Assembly: GCA_035609245.1 (NCBI GenBank) | Contig: CP141202.1 | Location: 2,232,001 to 2,296,000 of the forward strand | Origin: Bacteroidales bacterium MB20-C3-3 | Lineage (GTDB): Bacteria; Bacteroidota; Bacteroidia; Bacteroidales; UBA932 | Direction of reading: 5' to 3' | DNA: 64,000 bases | Shown: piece after piece, positions 41,908 through 52,734 of the stretch | Numbering within the stretch: position 1 is the first letter of the stretch | How the letters are laid out: every line of letters begins with the position of its first letter | Made by a program: the position numbers and the translations under genes | Notes under the pieces: model-generated | Seen by the model: the letters and a program-made list of their open reading frames with translations, nothing else | Told to the model about the DNA's origin: nothing | Database searches by the model: none

Positions 41908-43181
41908 TTAGTATAGTAATCAATCATAGAGTTTATTGCAGCCTTACAGGTTTCACAGAACCCGGGGGCTTCGTTACTCTTCATTCTGCATTCAATAGCA
42001 GGTCTGAAAATTCCTTTTGCCATATATCCACCACCTTCAAAAACCCCTGTTGTATTGGAGAATGTGCTGTTTTGAGGAGTTGGAACAGGTGTCCCCGGAG
42101 AAATCAGCCCCTTCCATTTAGAATCAAAATCAACAAGTGTTGTTATGTTAGGTTCCCAGGGCTCAACCTTTAAATTATAGAAATCTTCGTAAGCAACATC
42201 TGAAGAGTAGTACTCATCTGCGAGCCCTGCAAAGCTATGGCCAAACTCGTGAACAAATACCTCTGAGGCAAATTTATGATCTGACATACTTAACCCGTAG
42301 TAATTGTAAATTCCTCCCCCGCCGTATTTGTCTGTGTTTACAATTACATACATTGCATCACAATGAGATAAAGATGCAAGAGTTGAGACCCTTTTATGAT
42401 CAGGTGCCGTTAAATATCTGTCAGTACGGAAAGTATAGAAGTTTGATGATGCAACAGTGTTCTTCCAAACACCATAGTGGGGAATATCGGGACCACTCTC
42501 CTGTGATACTGATTCTACAGCCCATACATTAAAATCTTTCATCCGTGATTTGTATGGCTCAGTATTGAAAAGGTAAGATGCAAATCTTTTAGCATCCTGC
42601 CTGAATTTTCCCATCTCCTCCTGAGTATAGCCCTCTGCAATAAATAACAGGTCTACCTTTTTTGACGGATCTCCGGAGTAGTGGATTGTGTCTGTTTTAA
42701 AATTATGTTCTATCTCTCGCTTAATTAATTTATCGGCAGGATCTATGCTGAATTTTGCCAGTTGAGAAAACTTCCCGCTTGCCTTAACTCTCTCATAAAA
42801 TATAAGATCTACCCCCTTTTTTGGAAATGGAATCCTGCACGATCCGGTAAAAGCCATCTTGTTCTCTTTTGCCTCTGAAGTAGTACGCCACTCTTGAAAA
42901 AGGTTATTGAATCCTGCTGAATAAATAATTTTATTGTTCTCTTTCACCTCAATCCGGAACTCCCCATAATTGAAAGGGTCTGCCAGTTTGCTCCTTGTTC
43001 CGCTCCAATGTGGCTCCAGAGTAAGCCCCTCCAGATAAATATCCTGTTTTTCTGCATCTCCGGCAAATACCAGATCAATCCTGAGCCTCTCGCCTGTAAA
43101 ATGGGTGTCAAAATCAATAGCCTGAGAGCGAAGCAGATTTGTAATAAGGAGCAGAGCGGTAAGTACAGCTATCCTTTTCAT
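41904..43181 (-). CDS. M64-family metallopeptidase, secreted
   Basis: A 425-residue protein with a signal peptide (MKRIAVLTALLLITNLLRSQA), a beta-rich M64 N-terminal domain (about 25-145) and a catalytic domain with the zinc motif HEFGHSFAGLADEYY near residue 312. The founding member is an IgA1 protease of Clostridium ramosum, but in Bacteroidota these are widespread and of unknown substrate. The C-terminal region has the conserved Cys-containing ECRMKSNEAPGFC. It overlaps the YjjG gene by 4 bp. Confidence 0.9.
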   Translation of the reverse strand: MKRIAVLTALLLITNLLRSQAIDFDTHFTGERLRIDLVFAGDAEKQDIYLEGLTLEPHWSGTRSKLADPFNYGEFRIEVKENNKIIYSAGFNNLFQEWRTTSEAKENKMAFTGSCRIPFPKKGVDLIFYERVKASGKFSQLAKFSIDPADKLIKREIEHNFKTDTIHYSGDPSKKVDLLFIAEGYTQEEMGKFRQDAKRFASYLFNTEPYKSRMKDFNVWAVESVSQESGPDIPHYGVWKNTVASSNFYTFRTDRYLTAPDHKRVSTLASLSHCDAMYVIVNTDKYGGGGIYNYYGLSMSDHKFASEVFVHEFGHSFAGLADEYYSSDVAYEDFYNLKVEPWEPNITTLVDFDSKWKGLISPGTPVPTPQNSTFSNTTGVFEGGGYMAKGIFRPAIECRMKSNEAPGFCETCKAAINSMIDYYTK

Positions 43182-43193
43182 AAGATATGTTAT

Positions 43194-44537
43194 TTAAATT
43201 CCTGTATATGTAAACGGCGTGATTTTCCTCAACTCATCCTTTATATTTTCGGAGACAGCAAGTTGGTCAATAAACTCCTTAATTGCATTGCTGTCGATTG
43301 GTCTTCCGGTTCTGGTAAGAGCCTTAAGGGCCTCGTAAGGCTTTGGAAAACCCTCTCTTCTGAGTATAGTCTGAATCCCTTCAGCAACAACTGCCCAGTT
43401 TGCCTCCAGATCTTCCCGGATGGCCTCTTTGTCAATGATAAGTTTGCCAAGCCCCTTTTCTATTGAGTTAAATGATATAATTGTATGGGCTATCGGGGTT
43501 CCCACATTTCTTAAAACAGTACTGTCAGTAAGGTCTCTTTGAAGCCTGGAGACAGGCAGTTTCTCTGCAAGATGTGTAAATATTGCATTAGCAAGTCCCA
43601 GATTACCCTCCGCATTCTCAAAGTCAATGGGGTTCACTTTATGAGGCATTGCCGATGAGCCAACCTCTCCCTCTTTGACTCTTTGTCTGAAATATTCCAT
43701 TGATATATAGCTCCATATATCCCTGCAGAGGTCCAGTAAAATTGTATTAATCCTGGATAGATTGTGAAAAAGAGCAGAGAGGTGATCATAATGATCTATT
43801 TGTGTCGTTGGATATGATCTGTAGAGTCCAAGTTTCCCGTTTACAAAAGTCTCTGCAAAGTTGTTCCAGTCAATCTCAGGGTATGCAACATGATGAGCAT
43901 TGAAATTTCCGGTTGCACCACCAAATTTTGCAGAGAATTTTGTGTGTTCCAGCATCTCAATCTGCTCTTTAAGTCTGGATACAAATACGTAGATCTCTTT
44001 GCCTACCCTTGTGGGAGAGGCTGGCTGTCCGTGAGTTCTGGCAAGCATTGGTATATCAGACCACTCTTCAGACATCTCTGTTAGTTTGTTAAGAATGGAT
44101 GAGAGTTTTGGAAGATATACATCTCTGATTCCCTCAAGAAGAGACAAAGGGACAGAGGTATTATTTATATCCTGCGATGTGAGTCCAAAATGGATAAATT
44201 CACCCATTTTCTCAAGGGCACTCCCTGAAATTCTCTCTTTTATAAAATATTCAACAGCCTTTACATCATGGTTTGTAATTTTTTCAATCTCTTTGATTCT
44301 CAGAGCATCCTCAATTGAGAATTTTCCGGAGATCTCCCTTAGAAGAGACTTCTCATTTTCAGTGACTGATTTTAGCTGAGGGAGAGGTATTTCGCACAGA
44401 GCTATAAAATATTCAATTTCAACAAAGACTCTGTACCGTATTAGAGCATATTCGGAAAAATATCCGGAAAGTTCTCTAACCTGAGAAGCATACCTTCCGT
44501 CAACGGGAGAGAGCGATGTAATTGGATGTTGTTGCAT
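43194..44537 (-). CDS. purB: Adenylosuccinate lyase
   Basis: A 447-residue fumarase/aspartase-superfamily enzyme catalysing two steps of purine synthesis (SAICAR to AICAR and adenylosuccinate to AMP). The signature GSSAMPHKVNPIDFENAEGN is near residue 296; MLARTHGQPASPT and TSQDINNTS carry further active-site residues. Length and start are normal. It precedes the M64 peptidase gene by 12 bp. Confidence 0.96.
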   Translation of the reverse strand: MQQHPITSLSPVDGRYASQVRELSGYFSEYALIRYRVFVEIEYFIALCEIPLPQLKSVTENEKSLLREISGKFSIEDALRIKEIEKITNHDVKAVEYFIKERISGSALEKMGEFIHFGLTSQDINNTSVPLSLLEGIRDVYLPKLSSILNKLTEMSEEWSDIPMLARTHGQPASPTRVGKEIYVFVSRLKEQIEMLEHTKFSAKFGGATGNFNAHHVAYPEIDWNNFAETFVNGKLGLYRSYPTTQIDHYDHLSALFHNLSRINTILLDLCRDIWSYISMEYFRQRVKEGEVGSSAMPHKVNPIDFENAEGNLGLANAIFTHLAEKLPVSRLQRDLTDSTVLRNVGTPIAHTIISFNSIEKGLGKLIIDKEAIREDLEANWAVVAEGIQTILRREGFPKPYEALKALTRTGRPIDSNAIKEFIDQLAVSENIKDELRKITPFTYTGI

Positions 44538-44574
44538 AATATTGCTTGATTAAAGAGTCAAAAATAATAATAAA

Positions 44575-45411
44575 TTAAGCCTTTTCAGTTAGTTTTTTGT
44601 AGATTTTGACAATTTCAGAGGCCTCTTTAACATCGTGCACCCTTAAAATAGAGGCTCCGTTTATTAATGCTGTCAGATTAAGTGCGGATGTTGCATGTAA
44701 TACATCAGATGGATCCTTTTCCAGTAGTTTATAAATCATACTTTTGCGAGAGAGCCCTGCCAGGATGGGATAGTATTTACCGGAGTTACCTCTCTCAATT
44801 TTCAAATTATCCATTTCTCTCAGAAGCTTGTAGTTCTGATCCAGGTTTTTAGCAAAACCAAATCCGGGGTCAATTATAATATCTTTGATCCCTGCCTCTG
44901 TGGCTCTGTTGATAAAATCCTCAAAATACTCTCTTACTGTTAGAGTCACATTTTCATAGTCACACATAGTTTGCATATTTTCAGGGGTACCCCTTTTATG
45001 CATTGCAATATATGGAAGCTCAAGCCGGGAAGCCATTTTTAACATATCCGGATCATCCTCTCCGGCAGAGATATCATTGATAATAAAATCTCCTACAAAG
45101 TCAAAGGCTCTTAATACAATAGATGATCTGAAGGTGTCAATAGAGATCTCGCTCTCCGGATAGTTAAGCAGCACCCTTTTAAGAGCCGGCTTAAGCCTTT
45201 CCCACTCCTCCTCTTCGCTTACCGGTATGGATCCGGGTCTTGTAGAGCAGGCTCCAAGGTCAATGATATCAGCCCCCTCTGACAGTAATTTTTCGTATCT
45301 CAGACAGAACTCCTCATCTGTTGAGCATCGGCTCCCTTCGTAAAATGAGTCATTATTTAGGTTTATAATCCCCATTATCAGAGGGCTGGATATTTTATCA
45401 ATGGTTATCAT
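44575..45411 (-). CDS. folP: Dihydropteroate synthase
   Basis: The start at 45411 gives 278 residues. Pterin-binding signatures are MGIINLNNDSFYEGS, IIDLGACSTRPGS, NDISAG, DPGFGFAK and GLSRKSMI, in order. The enzyme joins p-aminobenzoate to dihydropterin pyrophosphate in folate synthesis and is the sulfonamide target. A longer frame from 45450 would run toward tmk and adds a basic tail lacking in the family. Divergent from tmk with 58 bp between starts. Confidence 0.93.
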   Translation of the reverse strand: MITIDKISSPLIMGIINLNNDSFYEGSRCSTDEEFCLRYEKLLSEGADIIDLGACSTRPGSIPVSEEEEWERLKPALKRVLLNYPESEISIDTFRSSIVLRAFDFVGDFIINDISAGEDDPDMLKMASRLELPYIAMHKRGTPENMQTMCDYENVTLTVREYFEDFINRATEAGIKDIIIDPGFGFAKNLDQNYKLLREMDNLKIERGNSGKYYPILAGLSRKSMIYKLLEKDPSDVLHATSALNLTALINGASILRVHDVKEASEIVKIYKKLTEKA

Positions 45412-45469
45412 CTTATCTCTTCTTTTTTGTCTAACTTTGTTTTCTGTCACAAATATAGCTGTTTTAATT

Positions 45470-46141
45470 ATGTTGATTGTGCTTGAAGGACTGGACGGAG
45501 CAGGTAAATCTACCCAGATTGAGCTGTTACGCAGATATTTTGAAGAGAGAGGAAGAGAGGTTAGATTCCTCCATTTTCCAAGATATGATTCACCTGTTTA
45601 TGGAGATCTTATATCCAGATTTCTCAGGGGAGAGTTGGGCGGAATTGAAGAGGTTCACCCATTTCTGATAGCCCTCTTATTTGCAGGTGACAGAGGAGAT
45701 GCCTCTTCTCAGATTAAAGAGTGGCTGGAGAGTGGTTGTGTGGTTATTCTTGACAGATATCTCTATTCAAATATTGCCTTTCAGTGTGCAAAAATTAATG
45801 ATTTTGACCGTGCGGAAGAGTTGCGAAATTGGATTTTCCAGGCCGAATATGGCCATTTTGGTATTCCCAGGCCTGATAAAAACCTTTTTCTTGATGTCCC
45901 GCTCTCTTTTGTTGACAGCAAACTAAACGGAAACAGAAGCGGAGGCGACAGAGAGTATCTTAAGGGAGCAAGAGACATACATGAAGAGAGTATCAAATTT
46001 CAGGAGAGGGTAAGGGATGTATACATAGACGAGTGTGGCAGAGGAGAGGGACTTCGCAGGATTGACTGCTCATCCCCTGAGGGAGATATGCTAAAACCTG
46101 AAGAGATTTTTGAAAGAATCAGAGAAAATATTGAGCTATGA
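45470..46141 (+). CDS. tmk: Thymidylate kinase
   Basis: The start at 45470 gives 223 residues. The P-loop is LEGLDGAGKST (5-15), the DRX motif is DRYLYSNIAFQ, and a lid segment is in SGGDREYLKGARDIHEES. A frame from 45401 would place 23 hydrophobic residues before the conserved N-terminus and is rejected. The lid and P-loop region resemble the longer thymidylate kinases of Bacteroidota and archaea. The stop overlaps the next start by 4 bp. Confidence 0.92.
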   Translation: MLIVLEGLDGAGKSTQIELLRRYFEERGREVRFLHFPRYDSPVYGDLISRFLRGELGGIEEVHPFLIALLFAGDRGDASSQIKEWLESGCVVILDRYLYSNIAFQCAKINDFDRAEELRNWIFQAEYGHFGIPRPDKNLFLDVPLSFVDSKLNGNRSGGDREYLKGARDIHEESIKFQERVRDVYIDECGRGEGLRRIDCSSPEGDMLKPEEIFERIRENIEL

Positions 46142-48474
46142 AATTTGTGAGGGCTATAGCAAGAGTTATTACCGGATTGGTTTTCCTGCTTGCCGGCTTT
46201 CTGAAGTTGGCAGACCCTGTAGGAAACGGATTGGTTGTAAGCGAGTATCTTAAAATTATCGGCCTCACTGATATGAGGACATTTGCTTTGATTATGGGGT
46301 TAATTCTCTCGGTAATCGAAGCTCTTATTGGAATCTCAATACTTCTTGGGCTCAGAATGCGGGTAGCTACCAAGGCTCTTTTGGTATTTATGGTATTTTT
46401 CACTCTATTGACACTATATCTTGCGTTGGCAAATCCAATAAGCGATTGCGGCTGTTTTGGAGAGGCATTTAAATTGACCCACTGGGAGACTTTTATCAAA
46501 AATATTGCTCTGCTTGTCGCATCATTAATTATATATTATCAGAGAGGTAAATTTATACCCGTTGCTCCGCCCGCGTGGGAGTGGGGAACAGTTGTCCTAT
46601 ATACCATGTTGCTTGGCGGTACAGGCATTTATGCCATAAACCATTTACCTTTGGTTGACTTTACACCGTTTCATACCGGTACAGATTTGAACGAGGAGCT
46701 TGCCCGAATAAGAGATCCAAGGAGGGCAGAATTTATAACAGAACTTATTTATGAGAAGGAGGGGAAAAGAGAGAAATTTTCAATCGATGAGATTCCGGAT
46801 TCAACCTGGACATTTATTGATTCAAAAACAGTACCTGCATCAGTTGATCGATTTCCATCTTTAACTGATTTTGCAGTTTCAGATTCATACGGAAACTATG
46901 TTACTGATTCCCTGCTCTCTTTAGAGAGAGTATTTATTACCGTGATTCCTTATATTGACAGATTATCTGCATCTCACTACACTACATTAAAATTGATTCA
47001 CAATAAAATTGGAGACTCCAGCACTCCTCATATAGTATTGTGTGGAGCCTCAGGGGAGATTGCCGATAGTATTAAAAGAGCTGTAGGGGTTGATTGCGAT
47101 GTGTATTATACAGATTTTAAAACACTGATAGCTCTTAATCGCTCAAATGGGGGAGTGGTCTATATGGCTGGAGGTGTTATTGGTGCAAAGTGGTCAATGA
47201 TGGATTTTACCAAATTGGCTACCTCTTCAGGTGGTATTTCGGATATAAAAAATGCAGATGCTGAATTACTTTCGGCAGAGAGAAGAATAAAAGAGACCCT
47301 TATTGCAGAGATCTCAATTCTGTTTTTTCTGATGCTTATTGTAGTAATGAGGTTTATTTTCAGATTTGCGTATAAACATAATATGTTACAGGAGAGCGCT
47401 CCTCAGATTGAGGGTACTTTAATAGGGAAAGAGTTAATAATGAAGAAGGTAAAGGATTTAAAATGCAGTGTTGTATGGAGAGAGAGTCTTAAAGCCAGGA
47501 ATACTCTTGGTCTGGATGTATACACCGATTGGTACGCTGCCCCTGCTGCTGAAGAGGAGCTAATTGAGTTGTTCAGTGTCGAGGAGTTAAAAAATATGGA
47601 GAGGTTGGTCATTGGCTCCGGTTCAAATATTCTTTTTAAGGGAGATTTTGGAGGGATTGTAATTCACCCGGATATGGTTGAAATATCTGTAGAGGGAGAT
47701 AATGAAGATGCTGTTTTACTTAGAGCCGGAGCTGGGGTGGAATGGGATTATCTTGTAAATTATACAGTTGACAGAGGATGGGGTGGACTTGAGAACCTTT
47801 CGCTAATTCCGGGTTGTGTAGGTGCCTCACCTGTTCAGAATATTGGTGCTTACGGAGCGGAGGCAGCTGATTCAATTATGTCTGTAAGATATTTTGATAC
47901 AGTTAAGCTTCAGATGGTGGAGATTGATGGAGCCGATTGTAAATTTGGATACCGTGATTCAATATTTAAAAGAGAGCTTAAGGGAAGAACTATAATTACA
48001 AGCGTACTCTTTAAGCTAATGAAGTATCCTGTAATAAACGGTAATTACGCAGACCTTTCAGATTCTTTATCAAAAATTGAGAATCCCGGAATTGCTGATA
48101 TTCGTGAAATTGTTTGCAGAATCAGAGAATCAAAATTGCCTGATCCAAAGGTTATAGGTAATGCCGGAAGCTTTTTTAAAAACCCTGTTATCTCTTCTGA
48201 AAAGGCCTCTGTCCTGAAAGATAAATATCCGTCACTAAAGATTTTTCCTGTTTCAGATGGGTTGAGCAAAGTTCCTGCCGCTTGGTTAATTGACCAGTGT
48301 GGATTCAAAGGTATGAGAAGAGGTAATGTTGGTGTTCACGAAAATCAGGCATTGGTTTTACTCGCTTTTGACGGGGCAAAAGGAAAAGAGCTCCTTGACC
48401 TTGCAGACGAAATTCGTGCTGCTGTCAAGGAGCGCTTTGATATTGATATTGAACCAGAGGTTAATATCGTATGA
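46138..48474 (+). CDS. murB: DoxX/MauE-like membrane protein fused to MurB
   Basis: One uninterrupted 778-codon frame joins two normally separate proteins. Residues 1-140 are a four-helix DoxX/MauE-type domain with SDCGCFGEAF (Cys near 105 and 107). Residues about 145-400 form a BT_3928-like periplasmic part bounded by membrane helices (about 148-165 and 383-405). Residues about 435-778 are a complete UDP-N-acetylenolpyruvoylglucosamine reductase with FAD-binding IGSGSNILF, SLIPGCVGASPVQNIGAYG and catalytic Ser in GNAGSFFKNP. Met435 (47440) follows GGGAAAGAG-like purines and could start MurB independently. It overlaps tmk by 4 bp. MurB would be cytoplasmic, so the helices need an even count before it. 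Confidence 0.85.
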   Translation: MKFVRAIARVITGLVFLLAGFLKLADPVGNGLVVSEYLKIIGLTDMRTFALIMGLILSVIEALIGISILLGLRMRVATKALLVFMVFFTLLTLYLALANPISDCGCFGEAFKLTHWETFIKNIALLVASLIIYYQRGKFIPVAPPAWEWGTVVLYTMLLGGTGIYAINHLPLVDFTPFHTGTDLNEELARIRDPRRAEFITELIYEKEGKREKFSIDEIPDSTWTFIDSKTVPASVDRFPSLTDFAVSDSYGNYVTDSLLSLERVFITVIPYIDRLSASHYTTLKLIHNKIGDSSTPHIVLCGASGEIADSIKRAVGVDCDVYYTDFKTLIALNRSNGGVVYMAGGVIGAKWSMMDFTKLATSSGGISDIKNADAELLSAERRIKETLIAEISILFFLMLIVVMRFIFRFAYKHNMLQESAPQIEGTLIGKELIMKKVKDLKCSVVWRESLKARNTLGLDVYTDWYAAPAAEEELIELFSVEELKNMERLVIGSGSNILFKGDFGGIVIHPDMVEISVEGDNEDAVLLRAGAGVEWDYLVNYTVDRGWGGLENLSLIPGCVGASPVQNIGAYGAEAADSIMSVRYFDTVKLQMVEIDGADCKFGYRDSIFKRELKGRTIITSVLFKLMKYPVINGNYADLSDSLSKIENPGIADIREIVCRIRESKLPDPKVIGNAGSFFKNPVISSEKASVLKDKYPSLKIFPVSDGLSKVPAAWLIDQCGFKGMRRGNVGVHENQALVLLAFDGAKGKELLDLADEIRAAVKERFDIDIEPEVNIV

Positions 48475-48481
48475 CCTGAAA

Positions 48482-51454
48482 TCAGAGTTTTCTCTTTATT
48501 TCAACAATAGTGTAAGATTCAATAATATCTCCAACTTTAATGTCGTTGAAATTATCAACATTAAGACCGCAATCATAACCTGAAGCAACCTCTTTGACAT
48601 CATCCTTGAACCTCTTAAGGGATCCAAGAGTTCCGGTATAGATAACGATACCATCTCTGATAACTCTTATCTTGGCACTTCTTGTGAGTTTACCCTCCTT
48701 AACCATACATCCGGCAATCGTTCCAACTTTTGAGATTTTGAATGTTTCACGAACCTCTGCAGTTGCAGTAATCTCCTCTTTCTCCTCTGGTGCAAGCATC
48801 CCCTCGATACCGCTTCTAACTTCGTTGATAGCATCGTAGATAACAGAGTATAGTCTTATCTCAATCTCCTCCTTATCTGCAAGTTTCCTTGCATTGGATG
48901 ATGGTCTTACCTGGAATCCGATAATAATAGCATTTGATGCAGCAGCAAGGAGAACATCACTTTCAGAGATGGCACCAACTGCTTTATGTATGACATTTAC
49001 ATGAATCTCTTCATTAGAGAGTTTAATCAGAGAGTCTGACAATGCCTCTATTGATCCATCCACATCACCTTTTACTATTATATTAAGCTCCTGGAAGTTT
49101 CCAATTGCTATTCTTCTGCCAATCTCTTCAAGTGTAATGTGTTTCTGTGTCTTAAGACCCTGGATTCTTATGAGTTGCTCTCTCTTGTTTGCAATATCCT
49201 TTGCCTCTTTTTCATCATTCATTACATTGAAAATCTCCCCTGCAGCCGGTGCTCCGTTTAATCCAAGTATTGAAACAGGAGTAGAAGGACCAGCTTCTGC
49301 TATCTTCTGTCCACGCTCATTGAACATTGCCTTGATTTTACCGTGATAGCTTCCGCTCAGAAGGAAGTCACCAACCTTCATTGTACCAGTATGGACCAGA
49401 ACAGTAGCAAGATATCCTCTTCCTTTGTCAAGTGAGGATTCAATTACTGTCCCGTTTGCATTCTTGTTAGGATTTGCCTTAAGATCCAGTAGCTCTGCCT
49501 CAAGCAGAATTTTTTCAAGGAGTTTGTCTACATTGAGTCCCTGTTTTGCGGAGATCTCCTGACACTGATATTTACCACCCCAATCTTCAACCAGGAGGTT
49601 CATATTTGCAAGTTGCTCTTTAATCTTCTCGCCGTTAGCCCCCGGTTTGTCAATTTTATTGATTGCAAAAATCATTGGGACCCCTGCAGCCTGAGCGTGG
49701 TTAATGGCCTCTTTTGTCTGAGGCATCACAGCGTCGTCAGCCGCAATAATTATTATTGCAATATCTGTTACTTTAGCTCCCCTTGCACGCATCGCTGTAA
49801 AAGCTTCGTGACCAGGAGTGTCCAGGAATGTTATTCTTTGTCCGTCAGGTAGTTTTACATTGTAGGCTCCAATATGCTGAGTAATACCACCAGCCTCACC
49901 GGCAATTACATTTGCTTTTCTGACATAGTCTAGAAGGGAAGTTTTACCATGGTCAACGTGTCCCATTACTGTAACAATTGGAGGTCTTGGCTGGAGGTTC
50001 TCCTCGGTATCCTGCTCCTCCTGTATCGCTCCCTGAATATCGGCAGTGATAAATTCCATTGTAAATCCAAACTCCTCGGCAACCAGTACCATGGCCTCAG
50101 CATCAAGACGCTGATTGATTGATACCATCAGACCAAGGTTCATACATGCCTCAATAACTTTTGTAACCGGAACATCCATCATTATTGACAGGTCGTTAAC
50201 CGTTACAAATTCTGTTACTTTGAGAATGGTAGAGCTCCTCTCCTGCATCTCCTGCTCCTCCATCATCTTTTGACTGACCAGATCTCTCTTGTCTCTTCTG
50301 TATTTAGAACCCTTTGTTTTGCCTTTACCCTCAGTCATACGAGCGTAAGTCTCCTTAATCTGCTTTTGAACCTCATCTTCATCCACCTCAGATCTCACAG
50401 GTTTAAACCTGTCTTTAGATTTAACCAGATGTTTTGAGTCTTTTGAAGGTCTGAGATTTCTGGAAGTTGCAGCAGCAGCAGTAGCTGGAGTCTCATCTTT
50501 TTTAACTGTTTTGCGATCTGAACCTGCCTCTCTTGTAATATCAACCTTCTCTTTTCCGCTTTTATGAATTCTCTCTCTCTTGCCTTTATGAAGACGAGGC
50601 TCGCTCTTTTTCTTTTCAAACTGAGAGAGGTCCATTGTCCCACTAATTTTTGGGCCGGCAAGCTTCTCAACTTTTGTCTCAATATGTTCAATCGGAACAG
50701 GTGCCTGAGTCTCCTCTTTAGGCTCCTCTTTCTTAATGTTGATTTGAATTGGCTTTGCCTTTTTTGGATCTGTCTTTTTCTCAATCTTCTTTTCAACAAG
50801 CTTTTCAACAGGCTTTTCAATCGTTTTCTCAATTGTTTCCTCGGCTGCTTCTGTGATAATCTCTGCAACAGGCTCTTCTGCCGGCTTTTCAACCATTGCT
50901 TCTGCCGGTTTCTCTGCCGGCTCTTTTACCGGTTCTTCAACAGGTATCTCTGCAGGCTTTTCGATAGGCTTTTCAACCGGGATCTCTACCGGCTTTTCTA
51001 CTACAGGAGCCTCATTAACTACTGGTTTAACCTCAGGAACAACGATTGGTTCAGCTTTAACTTCCGGTTTCTGGGGAGTCGCCGGGTGTTGCTGATGGAA
51101 AGGTTTATCGAGGTCAATTTTTCCAACTATCTTGGGTTGTGGGGGTTCCACGATGGTGGTTTTGATAAAAACCTCTCTGACATGAGGATCATAATCACTG
51201 TCATCGTGTTTATTCATCTCTGCCTTTTCAGTAATATCCTTCACCTTAATTGCAACTTTCTTGGACTGCTCTTTGATAAGTTGCTCCTTACCAAACTCTT
51301 TTTGAATGAGAGCATAGACATCCGGCGTAATCTTAGTGATTGGTTTAAGGTCTATGTCAATTTTTTTGGATTTAAGGAAATCAGCCAAGGTCCCCAGCCC
51401 AATGTTGAATTCCTTGAGAACTATGTTAACTCTTATATTTTCGCTTTCTGTCAT
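48482..51454 (-). CDS. infB: Translation initiation factor IF-2
   Basis: A 990-residue GTPase that places initiator tRNA on the ribosome. The N-terminal third has an IF2_N start and a long Glu/Lys/Pro/Val-rich linker (about 120-300) with repeated EKPxE and PVEKPIEKP units. A second IF2_N region is near 410-470. The G domain starts near 490 with [12 protein letters not shown], then [15 protein letters not shown] and NKIDKP, followed by domains II, III and IV. Last gene of the rimP-nusA-infB operon, 18 bp after nusA. Confidence 0.97.
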   Translation of the reverse strand: MTESENIRVNIVLKEFNIGLGTLADFLKSKKIDIDLKPITKITPDVYALIQKEFGKEQLIKEQSKKVAIKVKDITEKAEMNKHDDSDYDPHVREVFIKTTIVEPPQPKIVGKIDLDKPFHQQHPATPQKPEVKAEPIVVPEVKPVVNEAPVVEKPVEIPVEKPIEKPAEIPVEEPVKEPAEKPAEAMVEKPAEEPVAEIITEAAEETIEKTIEKPVEKLVEKKIEKKTDPKKAKPIQINIKKEEPKEETQAPVPIEHIETKVEKLAGPKISGTMDLSQFEKKKSEPRLHKGKRERIHKSGKEKVDITREAGSDRKTVKKDETPATAAAATSRNLRPSKDSKHLVKSKDRFKPVRSEVDEDEVQKQIKETYARMTEGKGKTKGSKYRRDKRDLVSQKMMEEQEMQERSSTILKVTEFVTVNDLSIMMDVPVTKVIEACMNLGLMVSINQRLDAEAMVLVAEEFGFTMEFITADIQGAIQEEQDTEENLQPRPPIVTVMGHVDHGKTSLLDYVRKANVIAGEAGGITQHIGAYNVKLPDGQRITFLDTPGHEAFTAMRARGAKVTDIAIIIIAADDAVMPQTKEAINHAQAAGVPMIFAINKIDKPGANGEKIKEQLANMNLLVEDWGGKYQCQEISAKQGLNVDKLLEKILLEAELLDLKANPNKNANGTVIESSLDKGRGYLATVLVHTGTMKVGDFLLSGSYHGKIKAMFNERGQKIAEAGPSTPVSILGLNGAPAAGEIFNVMNDEKEAKDIANKREQLIRIQGLKTQKHITLEEIGRRIAIGNFQELNIIVKGDVDGSIEALSDSLIKLSNEEIHVNVIHKAVGAISESDVLLAAASNAIIIGFQVRPSSNARKLADKEEIEIRLYSVIYDAINEVRSGIEGMLAPEEKEEITATAEVRETFKISKVGTIAGCMVKEGKLTRSAKIRVIRDGIVIYTGTLGSLKRFKDDVKEVASGYDCGLNVDNFNDIKVGDIIESYTIVEIKRKL

Positions 51455-51472
51455 ATGTCTGCACTCTGTTTT

Positions 51473-52711
51473 TTAATTGTTCTCCTCAAATTCTGAGTTC
51501 AATATTTTTTTAACTTCCATAACGGTTTCTACCTCAAGATCAGCTCTTCTGGCAATCTCGGCATCTGGTATAGCAAGGACGCTTTTTGCTGTATCACAAC
51601 CAATTGATTGAAGAGCTTTGATAACCCACTCATCAATTTCGTCAGAAAACTCCTCTAAAAGGACATCATCTTCATCTTCGTCAATTTCACGGAAGACTTC
51701 TATCTCCATCCCTACCAATTGCCCGGCAAGCTTAATATTGCTTCCTCCCTTGCCAATTGCAAGTGATACATCGCTTGGATTCAGCGATACAAAAACTTTC
51801 TTTATATCATCGTGAATCTTGACTGAAGTTATTTTTGCGGGACTCAATGCTCTCTGGATAAGAAGCTGCATATTTGAAGTCCAGTTAATTATATCAATAT
51901 TTTCGTTGCGAAGCTCTTTAACTATTCCGTGTATTCTAGAACCCTTTACCCCCACACATGCTCCAACAGGGTCAATTCGTTCGTCGTAAGACTCCACAGC
52001 CACCTTTGCTCTCTCTCCCGGAATACGAACAATTTTTTTGATCGTAATTAATCCGTCGAAAATCTCTGGTACCTCTTGTTCAAAAAGCCTCTCAAGGAAT
52101 TCATTTGCAGTCCTGGAGAGAACAATAACAGGGTTGTTGTTTTTCAGATCTACCCTTGCAACAACAGCTCTTACAGAATCTCCCTTGCGGAAAAAGTCTG
52201 ATGGAATCTGTTCAGTTTTTGGGAGAAGAAGTTCATTCCCCTCTTCGTCCATTACAAGAACCTCTTTTTTCCATACTTGATATACCTCACCAACAACAAC
52301 CTCTCCCACTCTCTCCTTATAGGTATTGTAAAGGTTGGCCTTTTCAATATCCATTATTCTTCCTGACAGGTTCTGGCGAAGGTTAAGTATCCCTCTTCTT
52401 CCAAAGGCCGATAGTCTGACCTCCTCCGGGTAAAGCTCTCCAACTTGAAGTGAATCGTCAATTTTTGACACCTCTTCAAGTGAAATCTGAGAGGTTGGAT
52501 CTTCAACCACCTCAACAACCTCCCGGTTTCTCCATATTTCAAAGTCTCCTTTGTCTATGTTTATGATGATATCAAAGTTGTCTGCAGTACCATACATCTT
52601 AATGAGCTGATTACGGAAGACATCTTCCAGTACACTCATCATAGTAGGACGGTCAATGTTTTTCAACTCTTTGAATTCAGCAAATGTGCTTATTAAATTT
52701 AACCCTTCCAT
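51473..52711 (-). CDS. nusA: Transcription termination/antitermination factor NusA
   Basis: A 412-residue protein with the NusA N-terminal RNA polymerase-binding domain (1-130), an S1 domain (about 130-200), and KH1 and KH2 (about 225-345, including GVKGSRIHGIVKELRNENIDI cut here for length, and SLAIGKGGSNIKLA). The short acidic region and the helix-hairpin-like tail near the end are typical of Bacteroidota NusA, which lacks the two AR repeats of E. coli. It follows rimP by 23 bp. Confidence 0.95.
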   Translation of the reverse strand: MEGLNLISTFAEFKELKNIDRPTMMSVLEDVFRNQLIKMYGTADNFDIIINIDKGDFEIWRNREVVEVVEDPTSQISLEEVSKIDDSLQVGELYPEEVRLSAFGRRGILNLRQNLSGRIMDIEKANLYNTYKERVGEVVVGEVYQVWKKEVLVMDEEGNELLLPKTEQIPSDFFRKGDSVRAVVARVDLKNNNPVIVLSRTANEFLERLFEQEVPEIFDGLITIKKIVRIPGERAKVAVESYDERIDPVGACVGVKGSRIHGIVKELRNENIDIINWTSNMQLLIQRALSPAKITSVKIHDDIKKVFVSLNPSDVSLAIGKGGSNIKLAGQLVGMEIEVFREIDEDEDDVLLEEFSDEIDEWVIKALQSIGCDTAKSVLAIPDAEIARRADLEVETVMEVKKILNSEFEENN

Positions 52712-52734
52712 AATAGGTAAGTTCCTTTATTGTA

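Noticed and set aside
50564-51496. 310-codon frame antisense to infB
   Set aside because: It mirrors the repetitive EKPxE-coding segment and gives a Leu/Phe/Asn/Arg-rich nonsense protein; the sense frame is a clear IF-2.
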